A stretch of 35,294 nt of DNA from a bacterium (GCA_020049465.1 JAIFKS010000139.1:1-35294); one strand, 5' to 3'; counted from the stretch's first letter, positions 8,872-17,935 are shown. The notes: generated by a model from the letters alone, not told the origin. Program-made: numbers and translations.

Positions 8872-10203
8872 ATGCGGGATCGTCCCGAAGAACGCCTGCT
8901 GCTGTTCGCCAGGTACCCCGTGCCGGGGAAGGCCAAGACGCGGCTGATCCCGGCGCTGGGACCCGAGGGCGCGGCGCGGCTGCATCGGCGCCTGGTCGAA
9001 CACGCCGCCGGTGCCGCGCGCGCGGCCGGCGCCGGTTGCGGAGCCGGCGTGACCGTGTGCTTCACCGGGGCGGCGCAGCGCGATTGCCGCGCCTGGCTCG
9101 GCTCCGATTTCGCATACGCGGCGCAGGTGTCCGGCGACCTCGGCGTCCGCCTTCGGCAGGCCCTGCGCTCCGCCTTCGGTGACCGGGCGCGGCGGGCCGT
9201 CATCTTCGGCGCCGATGTCCCCGGCCTCACGCCGGACATCCTGCGGCAGGCCCTCGGCGGCCTGCGCGACCACGACGTGGTCCTCGGCCCGGCGGCCGAC
9301 GGCGGCTACTACCTGATCGGGTTGAAGCACGATCGCCCGGAGCTCTTCGCCGGCATCGACTGGGGAACGGACCGCGTCTGCGACCAGACCCGCGCCGCGA
9401 TCGCGCGGCAGGGCCTGTCCGTCGCGGAGCTGCCGACGCTCGGTGATGTGGATCTTCCGGAGGATCTCGTCGCCTTGCGCGACGATCCCCGCTTCGCCGA
9501 CCCCGAGCCCGGCCGGGCGCTGGTTTCGGTGATCATCCCGACGCTCGACGAGGCCGCCGCGCTCGGCCGGACCCTCGAACGCGTCGGGGCGGCCGAAGGC
9601 ATCGAAGTCATCGTCGCCGACGGCGGCAGCCGCGACGCGACCTGCGCCATCGCCGCCCGCGCCGGCGCGACCGTGCTAGTGACCGCGGGCGGACGAGCCG
9701 CGCAGCAGAACCGCGGCGCCGCCGTCGCGAAGGGCCGCTACCTGCTGTTCCTCCACGCCGACACGCTGCCGCCCGCGGCGTACGCGGATCTCATCCGCCG
9801 CGCGCTGGACCGCCCCGCCACCGTGGCGGGAGCCTTCCGTTTCCGCCTGGACCAAGAAGGACTGATCGCGCGGCTGGCCGAGCCGGGCGCCAACCTCCGC
9901 TCCACGCTCTTCCGGTGGCCGTACGGCGACCAGGGCCTGTTCCTGGAGAAGCGCGTGTTCGACGAGCTCGGCGGCTTCGCGCCCCTGCCCATCATGGAAG
10001 ACTACGAACTGGTGGGCCGCCTTCGCCGTCGCGGCGCGGTGGTGACACTGCGCGAGGCCGCAATCACTTCCGCGCGGCGCTGGCGGCAGGTGGGAATCCT
10101 GCGCGCCAGCCTGGGCAATCTGGCGATGGTCGCGGGCTTCCGCGCCGGCGTGTCGCCGGATCGCCTGGCCCGGTTCTACCGGGCCGCGCGCCACGGCGCC
10201 TGA
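8872..10203 (+). CDS. Fused rSAM/selenodomain-associated transferase 1 (CofC-like) and transferase 2 (GT2-like)
   Basis: 443 residues; ATG 8872 with GGAG seven bases upstream. Residues ~1-210 match the CofC-like TIGR04282 type: F-A-R-Y-P-V-P-G-K-A-K-T-R-L, I-F-G-A-D-V-P-G-L, and P-A-A-D-G-G-Y-Y-L-I-G. Residues ~220-443 match the GT2-like TIGR04283 type: V-S-V-I-I-P-T-L-D-E, V-A-D-G-G-S-R-D-A-T, F-L-H-A-D-T-L-P, P-Y-G-D-Q-G-L-F and I-M-E-D-Y-E-L. These two families are named for co-occurrence with the ArsS-type selenoprotein; here they are one polypeptide, 22 nt after the arsS stop. The likely job is to make and transfer a nucleotide-activated group in the arsenosugar pathway, but the exact reaction is not known to me. 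Confidence 0.88.
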   Translation: MRDRPEERLLLFARYPVPGKAKTRLIPALGPEGAARLHRRLVEHAAGAARAAGAGCGAGVTVCFTGAAQRDCRAWLGSDFAYAAQVSGDLGVRLRQALRSAFGDRARRAVIFGADVPGLTPDILRQALGGLRDHDVVLGPAADGGYYLIGLKHDRPELFAGIDWGTDRVCDQTRAAIARQGLSVAELPTLGDVDLPEDLVALRDDPRFADPEPGRALVSVIIPTLDEAAALGRTLERVGAAEGIEVIVADGGSRDATCAIAARAGATVLVTAGGRAAQQNRGAAVAKGRYLLFLHADTLPPAAYADLIRRALDRPATVAGAFRFRLDQEGLIARLAEPGANLRSTLFRWPYGDQGLFLEKRVFDELGGFAPLPIMEDYELVGRLRRRGAVVTLREAAITSARRWRQVGILRASLGNLAMVAGFRAGVSPDRLARFYRAARHGA

Positions 10204-10250
10204 AGGGCCGGGACGCGATCCCCGCTGAGGAAGTTCACCAAGACGACGAA

Positions 10251-10284
10251 AGAGAGGCGGGCCTCTGTTGAGGCCCGCCTCTCT
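10251..10284. terminator. Bidirectional terminator-like hairpin
   Basis: A perfect 15-bp stem (10251-10265 with 10270-10284) with a TGTT loop, centred between the convergent transferase and fasciclin genes. Neither side has a good U-tract, so termination strength is uncertain, but stem length and position fit a shared terminator. Confidence 0.7.
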
Positions 10285-10302
10285 CGCTGGACTAAGGTAG
10301 GA

Positions 10303-11424
10303 CTACCGGGTCTCGCCCAGGTACTCGACCGGGAACTCGGTCGGCGGCAGCTCGTCGGCATCCGTGCCGCCCATCAGCGCGTCGAGGCTGTCCTTGTCGA
10401 AGCTGCCCGCCTTGGTGCTGATGGAGAAGCCGCGCGGGATCAGCACGCGGTCGATCACGTGGATCACGCCGTTGGTCGCCAGCACGTCGGCCGCCGTCAC
10501 CTTCGAGGTGTTGACCCAGACGTTGCCGAACCACTTCACGATGGTGACCTGGCTGCCCTGCAGCGTCGGCACCCGCTGGTAGTAGTTCAGGTCGCCCGCC
10601 AGGACGCGGCCGGCCACCACGTGGTACAGCAGCAGATCCTGCAGCTTGGCCTTGTTCTCCGGCAGCAGCAGCGCGGCCACCAGGCTCTGCGGCAGCTTGG
10701 CGAACGCGGCGTCGCTCGGCGCGAAGACGGTCAGCGGGCCATCGCCCTGCAGCGCGCCCACCAGCTCGGCGGCGCCGACGGCGGCCACGAGCGTGTTGAA
10801 GGAACCGGCGGCGATGGCCGTCTCGACGATGTCGCCGGTCGGGGTCGGCGTTTCCGGCACCAGCGCGAAGCCGCGCGGCACGAGCACGGTGTCGATCACA
10901 TGGATGACGCCGTTGCTGGCGTCGACGTCGGCCGCGATGACGCGCGCGTCGTTGACCTTGACCGAGCCGTTCCAGAACTTGCGCACCCAGAGGTACTTCT
11001 CGGCCAGCGTGGGCACGAACTGCGCGCGGCGCAGTTCACCCGCGAAGGTCTCGCCGGCGACCACGTGGTACAGCAGCAGTTCCTGCAGCTTGGCCTCGTT
11101 GCGCGGCTGCAGCAGCTGGTTGACAAAGCCCGCGGGCAGCTTGGCGAACGCGTCGTCGGTCGGCGCGAAGACCGTGAACGGACCCTCGCTGCGCAGGGCG
11201 CCTTCCAGACCCGCGGCCTGAACGGCCGCCACCAGGGTGGTGAAGCTGCCCGCCGAGATCGCGGTGTCCACGATGTCCGTACCGGCGGCGCCCGCGGCGC
11301 CCTTGGTCTCGGCGCCCGGCACGCCGGGAGCCGTCAGGCTCGAGTCATTCGACGAACAGCCGCTGAGCCCGGCCGTCAAGGCCATGGTGGCGAGCAGCAG
11401 CACCCAGGTTGCCAGTTTCTTCAT
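10303..11424 (-). CDS. Lipoprotein with two fasciclin (FAS1) domains
   Basis: 373 residues. ATG 11424 follows AAGGAGA at seven bases. A lipoprotein signal ends in L-S-G-C (C23). Two FAS1 domains follow, at about 48-185 and 195-345: each begins I-V-(D/E)-T-A-I-x-A-G-S-F and has T-V-F-A-P-(T/S)-D-x-A-F-A-K-L-P, a L-L-Y-H-V-V-A-G segment and an N-G-V-I-H-V-I-D strand. The two are close copies, suggesting internal duplication. FAS1 proteins act in cell-surface adhesion; bacterial ones are often surface anchored. It is monocistronic between the hairpin at 10251 and its own promoter at 11479. Confidence 0.95.
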   Translation of the reverse strand: MKKLATWVLLLATMALTAGLSGCSSNDSSLTAPGVPGAETKGAAGAAGTDIVDTAISAGSFTTLVAAVQAAGLEGALRSEGPFTVFAPTDDAFAKLPAGFVNQLLQPRNEAKLQELLLYHVVAGETFAGELRRAQFVPTLAEKYLWVRKFWNGSVKVNDARVIAADVDASNGVIHVIDTVLVPRGFALVPETPTPTGDIVETAIAAGSFNTLVAAVGAAELVGALQGDGPLTVFAPSDAAFAKLPQSLVAALLLPENKAKLQDLLLYHVVAGRVLAGDLNYYQRVPTLQGSQVTIVKWFGNVWVNTSKVTAADVLATNGVIHVIDRVLIPRGFSISTKAGSFDKDSLDALMGGTDADELPPTEFPVEYLGETR

Positions 11425-11477
11425 GGTTGGTTCTCCTTTTATTTCCGCTTCGGTGGTTTTGGAACCCCACCGTTCTT

Positions 11478-11501
11478 TTGTATAGACCTTGTGTTATACA
11501 A
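11478..11501. promoter_or_regulatory. Inverted repeat TTGTATA-N10-TATACAA (candidate operator)
   Basis: Perfect 7-bp arms at 11478-11484 and 11495-11501, separated by ten bases and covering the -10 box and spacer of the predicted fasciclin promoter. The geometry (about one helical turn between arm centres plus half) suits a dimeric regulator; which one is unknown. The rest of the 237-bp interval up to 11662 also holds GTTGG-GGA-CCAAC (11552-11564) and CGCCGG-CAA-CCGGCG (11589-11603). Confidence 0.4.
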
Positions 11502-11507
11502 TACCAA
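11479..11507 (-). promoter_or_regulatory. Promoter of the fasciclin lipoprotein gene
   Basis: Minus-strand TTGGTA (plus 11502-11507) and TATACA (plus 11479-11484) with a 17-base spacer, in an AT-rich patch about 55 nt upstream of the start codon. Each box matches four of six consensus bases. Confidence 0.5.
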
Positions 11508-11661
11508 TACAAGAACGTCGGCGCCAGTGCTTTTTTGATATTTTTCAATTTGTTGGGGACCAACGGGTTAAAACGGCGCCATTGACACGCCGGCAACCGG
11601 CGACGAGCTTTTCGATACGGCCGCGCACCGGCCCATCCACCCCCGCTGACCGGAGCCCGCC

Positions 11662-12942
11662 GTGGACCGCCCGGAAACGCCGCCACAGCCCGCGACTCCA
11701 GGCCCACCGCACCCCGCCACCCGCCGCACGTGGCTGCGAACCACGTTCTCCTCGCTGCAGGTCCGCAACTTCCGCATCTACTACCTGGGTCAGACCGCCT
11801 CGATGGTCGGCACCTGGATGCGCCGCACCGCCATGGGCTGGGTCATCTACGAGATGACCGGCTCGCGCGCGCAACTGGGCATGGTCATGGGCCTGGCGCT
11901 GCTGCCCATGTTCCTGCTTTCGCCGCTGGCCGGCACCATCGCCGACCGCGTGGACAAGCGGCGCCTGGTGGTCCTCACGCAGTTGCTGGCCGCGGCCTCC
12001 TCGGCGGCCACCGCTCTGCTGCTGTTCACGGGGTGGGCCCAGCCCTGGCACCTGATGGCTCTGGCCACGCTCGGCGGCATCGCCTTCGCGTTCGAGGTGC
12101 CGTCGCGCCAGGCGTTCGTCAGCGACCTGGTCGGGCGCGAACACCTGCTCAACGCCGTGGCGCTCAACTCGGTGCTCGTCAATTCGTCGCGCGTGGTCGG
12201 CCCTGCCATCGCGGGTCTGATCATGGCCGCCGTCGGCGCCGGCTGGTGCTTCCTGCTGGATGCGGTCAGCTACCTGGTGGTGACCTTCACGCTGCTCACC
12301 CTGCGCCTGCCGCCCTACCGCGCGCCCGCACGCCTGACCAGCCACTGGCAGGATCTGCTCGAGGGCTTCCGCGAGGTCCACCACAACCGGCGCGTCCGCA
12401 TCCTGATGCTGCTGATGGCGCTGATGGGCGTTTTCGGCTGGGCCTGCCAGACGCTGATGCCGGCCATCGCGCAGGACATCCTGCTGCTGGGCGAGTGGGA
12501 ATACGGTCTGATGATGGCGATGTTCGGCGTCGGCGCCATCGCCGGCGCCCTGTTCGTCGCCGGCCGCACGGCGGCCGACACGTCGCGCCGCCAGGTGTTC
12601 GGCGGCGTGTGGCTGCTCTGCGTGGGCGCCCTGGCGGTGGCCGCCTCGCGCCACCCGGCGCCGATGGGCGCGGGACTGGCGGTGGCCGGTTTCGGCGCCG
12701 TCATGTTCATGTCCACCAGCAATTCGCTGGTGCAGACCAGCGTCGAAGACCGGCTGCGCGGCCGCATCATGGGGATCTGGTCGGTCGTCTTCGGCGGCTC
12801 GCTGCCGCTGGGCTCGTTCCTGGCCGGCTGGGTGGCGCAGGTCGTTTCGCCGTTCCTGACCATCGCCCTGTTCGCTTCGGTGCTGGCGCTGTCCAGCTTC
12901 GTCATCTGGCGTCGGCTGCCGCGCCGTCAGGCCACGGTCTAA
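11662..12942 (+). CDS. MFS exporter (EntS/MFS_3 type)
   Basis: 426 residues. GTG 11662 has GGAG six bases upstream. After a Pro-rich cytoplasmic tail of ~25 residues come about 12 hydrophobic segments. The start of the membrane domain, F-R-I-Y-Y-L-G-Q-T-A-S-M-V-G-T-W-M, and the loop G-T-I-A-D-R-V-D-K-R-R are typical of the MFS_3 group that includes the enterobactin exporter EntS. Also E-V-P-S-R-Q-A-F-V and the R-L-R-G-R-I-M-G-I-W segment in the second half. The substrate cannot be told from sequence. It stands alone, converging on the thiamine operon with only 11 bp between stop codons. Confidence 0.9.
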   Translation: MDRPETPPQPATPGPPHPATRRTWLRTTFSSLQVRNFRIYYLGQTASMVGTWMRRTAMGWVIYEMTGSRAQLGMVMGLALLPMFLLSPLAGTIADRVDKRRLVVLTQLLAAASSAATALLLFTGWAQPWHLMALATLGGIAFAFEVPSRQAFVSDLVGREHLLNAVALNSVLVNSSRVVGPAIAGLIMAAVGAGWCFLLDAVSYLVVTFTLLTLRLPPYRAPARLTSHWQDLLEGFREVHHNRRVRILMLLMALMGVFGWACQTLMPAIAQDILLLGEWEYGLMMAMFGVGAIAGALFVAGRTAADTSRRQVFGGVWLLCVGALAVAASRHPAPMGAGLAVAGFGAVMFMSTSNSLVQTSVEDRLRGRIMGIWSVVFGGSLPLGSFLAGWVAQVVSPFLTIALFASVLALSSFVIWRRLPRRQATV

Positions 12943-12953
12943 CGCACTCCAAC

Positions 12954-13505
12954 TCAGATGACCCGCCCCCGCGACAGGCTCCGCCACAGCGCGACCAGGA
13001 ACACGGTCAGACACACGCCCAGAACCGTGTGGCTGAGACCGAACAGCGCGTAGCGCAGCAGCTCGTTCCCGCCCAGGAACGCGTGGTCGATGGCGGCCAG
13101 GTCGGTGTTCCCGCCGCGCACGGCCAGCAGCACGTGGTAGCCCTTGACCAGCTGCAGCGCCACGGTGACCGCCGCGGCCGGCAGGTAGCCGCGCACCAGC
13201 CAGGCCAGCGCGCGGCCGCCCACTTCGCGGCCGCCGGCGCGCCGCGCCATCAGCAGGGCGCCGGCCAGGGCCAGAGGCAGCAGCACGCCGACCGTGAAGA
13301 CATGGCCGTGCACCAGGGCCAGGCCGATGGTCGCCTCCAGGTGCAGACCCGCGCCCGCCGACGCCAGGGGCAGCTTCTTCGCCGACTCCTGGAACGAGAG
13401 CCCCGTCAACAGGCCGACCACCGCCATCACGATGGCGTAGCGCAGCAGCGCACGCAGGGCGCCGCGGTAGGTCGCGGATAGATTCTCAGTCGCCGTTGCC
13501 GTCAT
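12954..13505 (-). CDS. Small polytopic membrane protein (DUF2871-like), last gene of the thiamine operon
   Basis: 183 residues from the ATG at 13505, chosen because GAAGG stands six bases upstream; an ATG at 13511 is directly adjacent to that GAAGG. The gene overlaps the symporter by 20 nt. Four to five hydrophobic helices are visible. H-x-H in L-V-H-G-H-V-F-T-V-G and a second G-L-S-H-T-V-L-G near the C terminus resemble the DUF2871 pattern of helices with conserved histidines. The family has no known function. Position suggests a role linked to thiamine salvage, or simple co-transcription. Confidence 0.72.
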   Translation of the reverse strand: MTATATENLSATYRGALRALLRYAIVMAVVGLLTGLSFQESAKKLPLASAGAGLHLEATIGLALVHGHVFTVGVLLPLALAGALLMARRAGGREVGGRALAWLVRGYLPAAAVTVALQLVKGYHVLLAVRGGNTDLAAIDHAFLGGNELLRYALFGLSHTVLGVCLTVFLVALWRSLSRGRVI

Positions 13506-14904
13506 GATCATCCTTCGCTTCCGCAGGATCGAGCCTGCGTTCCCTGCCCCGGCGCAAAGCGGGGGCCAGCACCAGCGCCGACACCAGCAGCCCCGGGAAA
13601 ATGGCTTCGATCCCCAACCAGGGTCCACCCCGGCCCAGCAGCAGCCAGACGGTGGCCACGCCGCCGGCGCCCAGCATGGACGTCACCACGCGACGGCCGT
13701 CGAGGCGGCGGGTCGTCTGCGCCAGACCCAGCGGAAACAACAGCACCGGCGTTCCCACGGAACCCAGCACTTTCCACAGGGTGACCACCGATCCGGCCGC
13801 CAGCGCCATTGTGACGGCGGCCGCGGCCGTGACGCCCAGGCTCCACTGCGCGGCCCGAAGCGAGCGGGCCTCATCGAACCCGCGCCACCTTCCGACCAGA
13901 TCGCGCCCGAGCGTCACTGCCGCGATGAACGCGTAGCTGTCGACGGTCGACATGATCGTCGCCAGCAACCCGACCGTGAACACGCCCTGCCAGAAGCCCG
14001 GCAGCACGCGCGCGGCCAGCGCCGGGAAGGCCTGCACAGGGTCGGCAAGGTCGGGCATCAGCGCACGCGCATAGAGGCCGGCGGTCGTGGTCAGGAGATC
14101 GAACACGATCCAGAACGCGATCGAGATCAGGATGCCGCGGCGCGCCGTCTTCTCGTCCTGCGCCGCGTAGCAGCGCTGGTAGAACGCCGGCTCGACCAGC
14201 GTCGACAACGCGATGAAGTACCAGACGAACACCGCCTGCCAGCCCAGCCCGCCGTCCCAGGTCAGGTGCGCCGGCGGCAACTGCGCCTGCAGCCAGTTCC
14301 AGCCGCCCAGTTTGACCACGCAGACGGGCACCAGCACCAGGAAGCCGGCGAACATCAGCACGAACTGCACCCGGTCGGTGTCGACCACCGCCTTCAGGCC
14401 GCCCCGGAACACGTAGGCGACCGAGAGCAGCGCGCCCAGACAGACGGCCAGCCACAGGGGCCAGCCGGTGGCCGCCTGCACGAGCACGCCCAGCATCAGG
14501 ACGTAGGCCGCCGGCGCCGTCATCACGAACAGCGTGCCGGCCCCGACCAGGGCCGGACCGCGGCCGAAGCGCTGCTCCAGGAGATCGGGCATCGACAGCA
14601 GGCGGCTGCGGCGGGCGCGGGCCGCCAGCACCAGGGCGAACACGGCGGCATAGAGGTAGTAGGGCAGGCCGAAGACGAGCCAGTTGCTCAGGCCGTGGCG
14701 CCAGGCGTATTCCCCCACGCCCAGGATGCCGCCGTACCAGCTCGACACCAGGGTGGCCACGAACGCGGGCAGGGTGAGCCGTCGGCCGGCGACCAGGTAC
14801 TCGACGGCGCCGCTGGCCGGCTTGCGCATGACCCGCAGCACCGCGTAGAGCAGGTAGAGCACATAGGCCAGGCCGGCCCACCACGAGGTCAGGCCGGCAT
14901 CCAT
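13486..14904 (-). CDS. Sodium:solute symporter (SSS family), predicted thiamine or precursor transporter
   Basis: 472 residues; ATG 14904 directly follows the TAG of the thiamine pyrophosphokinase gene. About 13 hydrophobic helices. SSS hallmarks: Y-L-V-A-G-R-R-L-T-L-P, S-S-W-Y-G-G-I-L-G-V-G-E near the first sodium-site helices, the Y-V-F-R-G-G-L-K-A-V-V-D-T-D segment, and A-T-I-M-S-T-V-D-S-Y in the helix that usually carries sodium-binding serines. The substrate is inferred, not seen: it sits under the TPP riboswitch after an outer-membrane receptor and a thiamine kinase, so inner-membrane uptake of thiamine is the simplest reading. Confidence 0.87.
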   Translation of the reverse strand: MDAGLTSWWAGLAYVLYLLYAVLRVMRKPASGAVEYLVAGRRLTLPAFVATLVSSWYGGILGVGEYAWRHGLSNWLVFGLPYYLYAAVFALVLAARARRSRLLSMPDLLEQRFGRGPALVGAGTLFVMTAPAAYVLMLGVLVQAATGWPLWLAVCLGALLSVAYVFRGGLKAVVDTDRVQFVLMFAGFLVLVPVCVVKLGGWNWLQAQLPPAHLTWDGGLGWQAVFVWYFIALSTLVEPAFYQRCYAAQDEKTARRGILISIAFWIVFDLLTTTAGLYARALMPDLADPVQAFPALAARVLPGFWQGVFTVGLLATIMSTVDSYAFIAAVTLGRDLVGRWRGFDEARSLRAAQWSLGVTAAAAVTMALAAGSVVTLWKVLGSVGTPVLLFPLGLAQTTRRLDGRRVVTSMLGAGGVATVWLLLGRGGPWLGIEAIFPGLLVSALVLAPALRRGRERRLDPAEAKDDHDGNGD

Positions 14905-15627
14905 CTATTCGAGGCCGCGCGCGGACCGCGGCGGCTCCGCCTCGCGATCGACCAGCGCCAGCACCGAACCGCCGCCCACCGAGAGCAGCAGCGGGGACAT
15001 CGTCACCACGTTGCTGATGGCGGTCGGACCCACGGCGCCCAGGGTCTCGTTCAGCAGCGGGAAGGCGGCGCCCTCGATGGTCACGCCGCGCGCCTCGCCG
15101 GCCAGGGGCAGCAGCGAGAAGTGCGTGCCCGCGGGCAGATCCCAAGCCTCGTGCGCGCCCGGGCCCACGCGCACGCAGTCGGACAGGTAGCCGGACAGGC
15201 ACAGGCGCAGACGGTCGCTGAACCGCTCCAGCAGCTGCACGTTGAACAGGGTGTGATCCAGGCGCCAGCCGGTCGCGCCCAGCAGCACCGCCTCCTCGCA
15301 GCCCTCGTCGCAGACGTAGAGCAGCGCCTTCTCGCTGTCGGTGGTGTACGAGTCGTCCACCTGCAGGAAGCGCGGCCCCCCGCGGCCGGCCAGGACGCGG
15401 CCCGACAGCGAATCGAAATCGCCGATCACCACGTCCGGCGTGCGCGGCAGGTGGTCGTACGGGTGGCCGGCGGCATCGGCGCAGACGAACAGATCCGCCC
15501 CCGTCAGCCAGTAGGCCAGCACCGCGTCGGACGGCGGCGGCCCGTCGCAAAGGACGACGGCGCGGCGGCCGCGCTTACGAAAGAACGGACAGCCGTCGCC
15601 GCCGATCACCTGCTCATCATCATGCAT
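14905..15627 (-). CDS. Thiamine pyrophosphokinase
   Basis: 240 residues. ATG 15627 overlaps the receptor stop by one base (TGATG). Converts thiamine plus ATP to thiamine pyrophosphate. Family motifs in order: C-A-D-A-A-G-H, V-I-G-D-F-D-S-L, the D-D-S-Y-T-T-D-S-E-K-A-L segment, and G-A-T-G-W-R-L-D-H-T-L-F-N. The C-terminal third forms the thiamine-binding beta domain (G-V-T-I-E-G-A, S-N-V-V-T). This enzyme names the pathway of the operon and agrees with the TPP riboswitch upstream. Confidence 0.93.
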   Translation of the reverse strand: MHDDEQVIGGDGCPFFRKRGRRAVVLCDGPPPSDAVLAYWLTGADLFVCADAAGHPYDHLPRTPDVVIGDFDSLSGRVLAGRGGPRFLQVDDSYTTDSEKALLYVCDEGCEEAVLLGATGWRLDHTLFNVQLLERFSDRLRLCLSGYLSDCVRVGPGAHEAWDLPAGTHFSLLPLAGEARGVTIEGAAFPLLNETLGAVGPTAISNVVTMSPLLLSVGGGSVLALVDREAEPPRSARGLE

Positions 15628-17888
15628 CAGAACCCGCAATCGATTCCGACGGCGACATTGCGTCCCGCCGCCGGCGTGGTGTAGTTCTCGCCGTACCAGT
15701 AGCCCCAGGTCTCGTACTCGACATTGCCCACGTTGCGCAGGTGCGCGAACACGGTGACGTCGCTGCTGCGGAACAGGCCCGCTTCGCGCAGGTCCAGCCA
15801 CAGCGACAGGTCGATGGTCGCCCAGGGGTCGATGGTCCGCGCCTTGTCGCCCGAGTTGTCCAGCCACTGCCGTCCGGTACTGCGCACGCGCACCCGGCTG
15901 CGGAGGCCGCCGCCCCACCCGCCGTCCCAGGTCGCCATCGCCAGGTGGCTGGGGAACAGGGCCAGAGTGTTGCCCGCGTAATCGTACACCGAGCCGTCCC
16001 AATCGTGGAAGGTGAACTCGACGGCTTCGTCCCACGAGCGCGAGGCCGCCAGCGCCACCGCGTGAGCCCCGCCCAGCCGGGCCCGGGCGGACAGTTCGAG
16101 ACCCCGGTGCCGCGTCCTGCCGGCATTACCGCGGATGCCGCTGCCGTCGTCGCTGACCCCGCCGTAAGGCACGATCTCGTCGGTGAAATCCATCCAGTAC
16201 CCGCCCAATGTCCACTCCACCTCGCGGCCGCGCCACCCCAGCCCCAGTTCACGGTCCACCACGCGCTCGGGCCGGACCAGGGGATCGGTCCATTCGACGT
16301 GGGACACGCCGCCCTGTCCGTCGGACACGTCGCGGCGGGTGCGGAACAGCGGGTCGGCGTCCAGGTCGTCGCCGCCCGACCAGGTGTCGAACAGTTCGTT
16401 GTCGGTCGGTTCGCGGTGGTTGATGCCCGCGTTCACGTAGAACTGCAGACTGCCTCCGGCCACACGGCCCGGCACGGTCCAGTCCAGCGCGGCCTTCGGG
16501 TTGAAGAAATCGTCAACCACCGTGTACGCATTCAGCCGTTCGCCGGCGAAGTTGCCCGCTTCGTGCTGCGCGAAGCGGTACTTCTTGTGCTGGTACTGCA
16601 GGTTCACCGTCGCCAGCAGACCCCTGCCCAGCCGCCATTGCTGATCGGCGTAGAGCGACCAGGCGTCCTTGTCGCCGGTGTACTGGTGGTAGCGCCACGG
16701 CGTGGCGAAGGCGTCCGGCGCGAAGGTGTCGGCCCACAGCACTTCGCCCCAGTGGTCGGAGTGGAACGTGTAGGCGTCGCCGCCGACCAGCAGGCGGCCG
16801 CGTCCCTGCTCCCAGTTCAGCGACGGCACCCAGCCGGTGTGCCGCTTGCTGACCCACTTGCGGCGGATCAGGTCCGTGTCGTCGGCGAAAGCCGGCCCGT
16901 CCAGCCGGTCCAGCCCGTAGTTCCCGGCCGTCTCGCCGGCGCGGTAATTCTCGTAGAAGCCGTCGCCGCGCACGTGGTACAGGCGGTTGACCAGCGTCAG
17001 GTGCTCGCCCAGGAACCAGGTGTGGTGCCACTGGAAATGGGGCTGGCGGAAGTCGTCGACGGCGTTGTGGTAGGTCTCCAGGTTCGCGGTGCGGTCCACC
17101 CGCAGCACCGACTCGGGCACGGCGTCCCAGGCGTGGTGCGTCAATTCACGGCCGGTCTTCACGTTCACCTGGTTCACGGTGCGGCCGGTCTCGCGCCGCA
17201 CGCTGCCGGTCATCGCCCAGCCTTCATAGCCCGAGCGGTCGCGGAAGCCGTCCGACTCCTGGCGCGACAGGCGAACCGCCGTGGCCCAGCCGTTGTCGGA
17301 GCGACCGCTGTCCCAAGCCATCATCTGCCGCGCGAATCCGTAGCTGCCTGTGTCCAGCGCCACCCGGGTGCCCGGCTTCCGCCCGGGCGGCGTGGTGACC
17401 ACGTCGACCGTGCCGCCGATGGCAGTCATGCCACCCACCGAACCGCTGACCCCGCGCTGCAGTTGGATGTCCTGCACGTCGGCCGCCAGATCCGGCAGGT
17501 CGACCCACCACACCTGGTGATCCTCGGGATCGTTCAGGGGGATGCCGTTGAGCAGCACGCCGACCCGCCGCTGGTCGAAGCCGCGCACCTTGAGGTAGGT
17601 GTAGCCGGTGCCGTTGCCGGCGTCCGAATGCGCGAAGACGCCGGGCAGCGACTGCACCAGCATCGGCAGTTCCTGATCCGGTTCGCGCCGGGCCAGATCC
17701 TCGGCGGTGAGGTTCGAAACATTGAGCCGTTCGTCCGGACCGTAGCGCGAGGCGGTGACCTCGATGCCCGGATCCTGGTAGACGGGCACCGCCGTGGAAT
17801 CGGGCGTCCCCGGCAGCAACACGGTCGGCGCCGCCTGCAGCAGGCCCGCGCCGCCGAAGCAGAGCAGAAAGGCGAGGATGGATTTCAA
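15627..17888 (-). CDS. TonB-dependent outer-membrane receptor, predicted thiamine uptake
   Basis: About 753 residues. The TTG at 17888 is preferred because GGAGG precedes it by five bases; an ATG at 17900 gives four more residues but has no SD. The signal peptide ends near Q-A-A-P. A plug domain follows (I-E-V-T-A-S-R-Y as TonB-box-like start, L-P-M-L-V-Q-S-L-P-G-V, V-R-G-F-D-Q-R-R-V, L-L-N-G-I-P-L-N-D-P), then a long beta-barrel with many aromatic strands, ending in phenylalanine as outer-membrane proteins do. It is the first gene after the TPP riboswitch, so thiamine or a thiamine derivative is the likely ligand. Confidence 0.92.
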   Translation of the reverse strand: MKSILAFLLCFGGAGLLQAAPTVLLPGTPDSTAVPVYQDPGIEVTASRYGPDERLNVSNLTAEDLARREPDQELPMLVQSLPGVFAHSDAGNGTGYTYLKVRGFDQRRVGVLLNGIPLNDPEDHQVWWVDLPDLAADVQDIQLQRGVSGSVGGMTAIGGTVDVVTTPPGRKPGTRVALDTGSYGFARQMMAWDSGRSDNGWATAVRLSRQESDGFRDRSGYEGWAMTGSVRRETGRTVNQVNVKTGRELTHHAWDAVPESVLRVDRTANLETYHNAVDDFRQPHFQWHHTWFLGEHLTLVNRLYHVRGDGFYENYRAGETAGNYGLDRLDGPAFADDTDLIRRKWVSKRHTGWVPSLNWEQGRGRLLVGGDAYTFHSDHWGEVLWADTFAPDAFATPWRYHQYTGDKDAWSLYADQQWRLGRGLLATVNLQYQHKKYRFAQHEAGNFAGERLNAYTVVDDFFNPKAALDWTVPGRVAGGSLQFYVNAGINHREPTDNELFDTWSGGDDLDADPLFRTRRDVSDGQGGVSHVEWTDPLVRPERVVDRELGLGWRGREVEWTLGGYWMDFTDEIVPYGGVSDDGSGIRGNAGRTRHRGLELSARARLGGAHAVALAASRSWDEAVEFTFHDWDGSVYDYAGNTLALFPSHLAMATWDGGWGGGLRSRVRVRSTGRQWLDNSGDKARTIDPWATIDLSLWLDLREAGLFRSSDVTVFAHLRNVGNVEYETWGYWYGENYTTPAAGRNVAVGIDCGF

Positions 17889-17935
17889 GGCCGCCTCCAT
17901 TCGAGGTCGGCCGGAGCAGGAACGAAAACCGCCCG

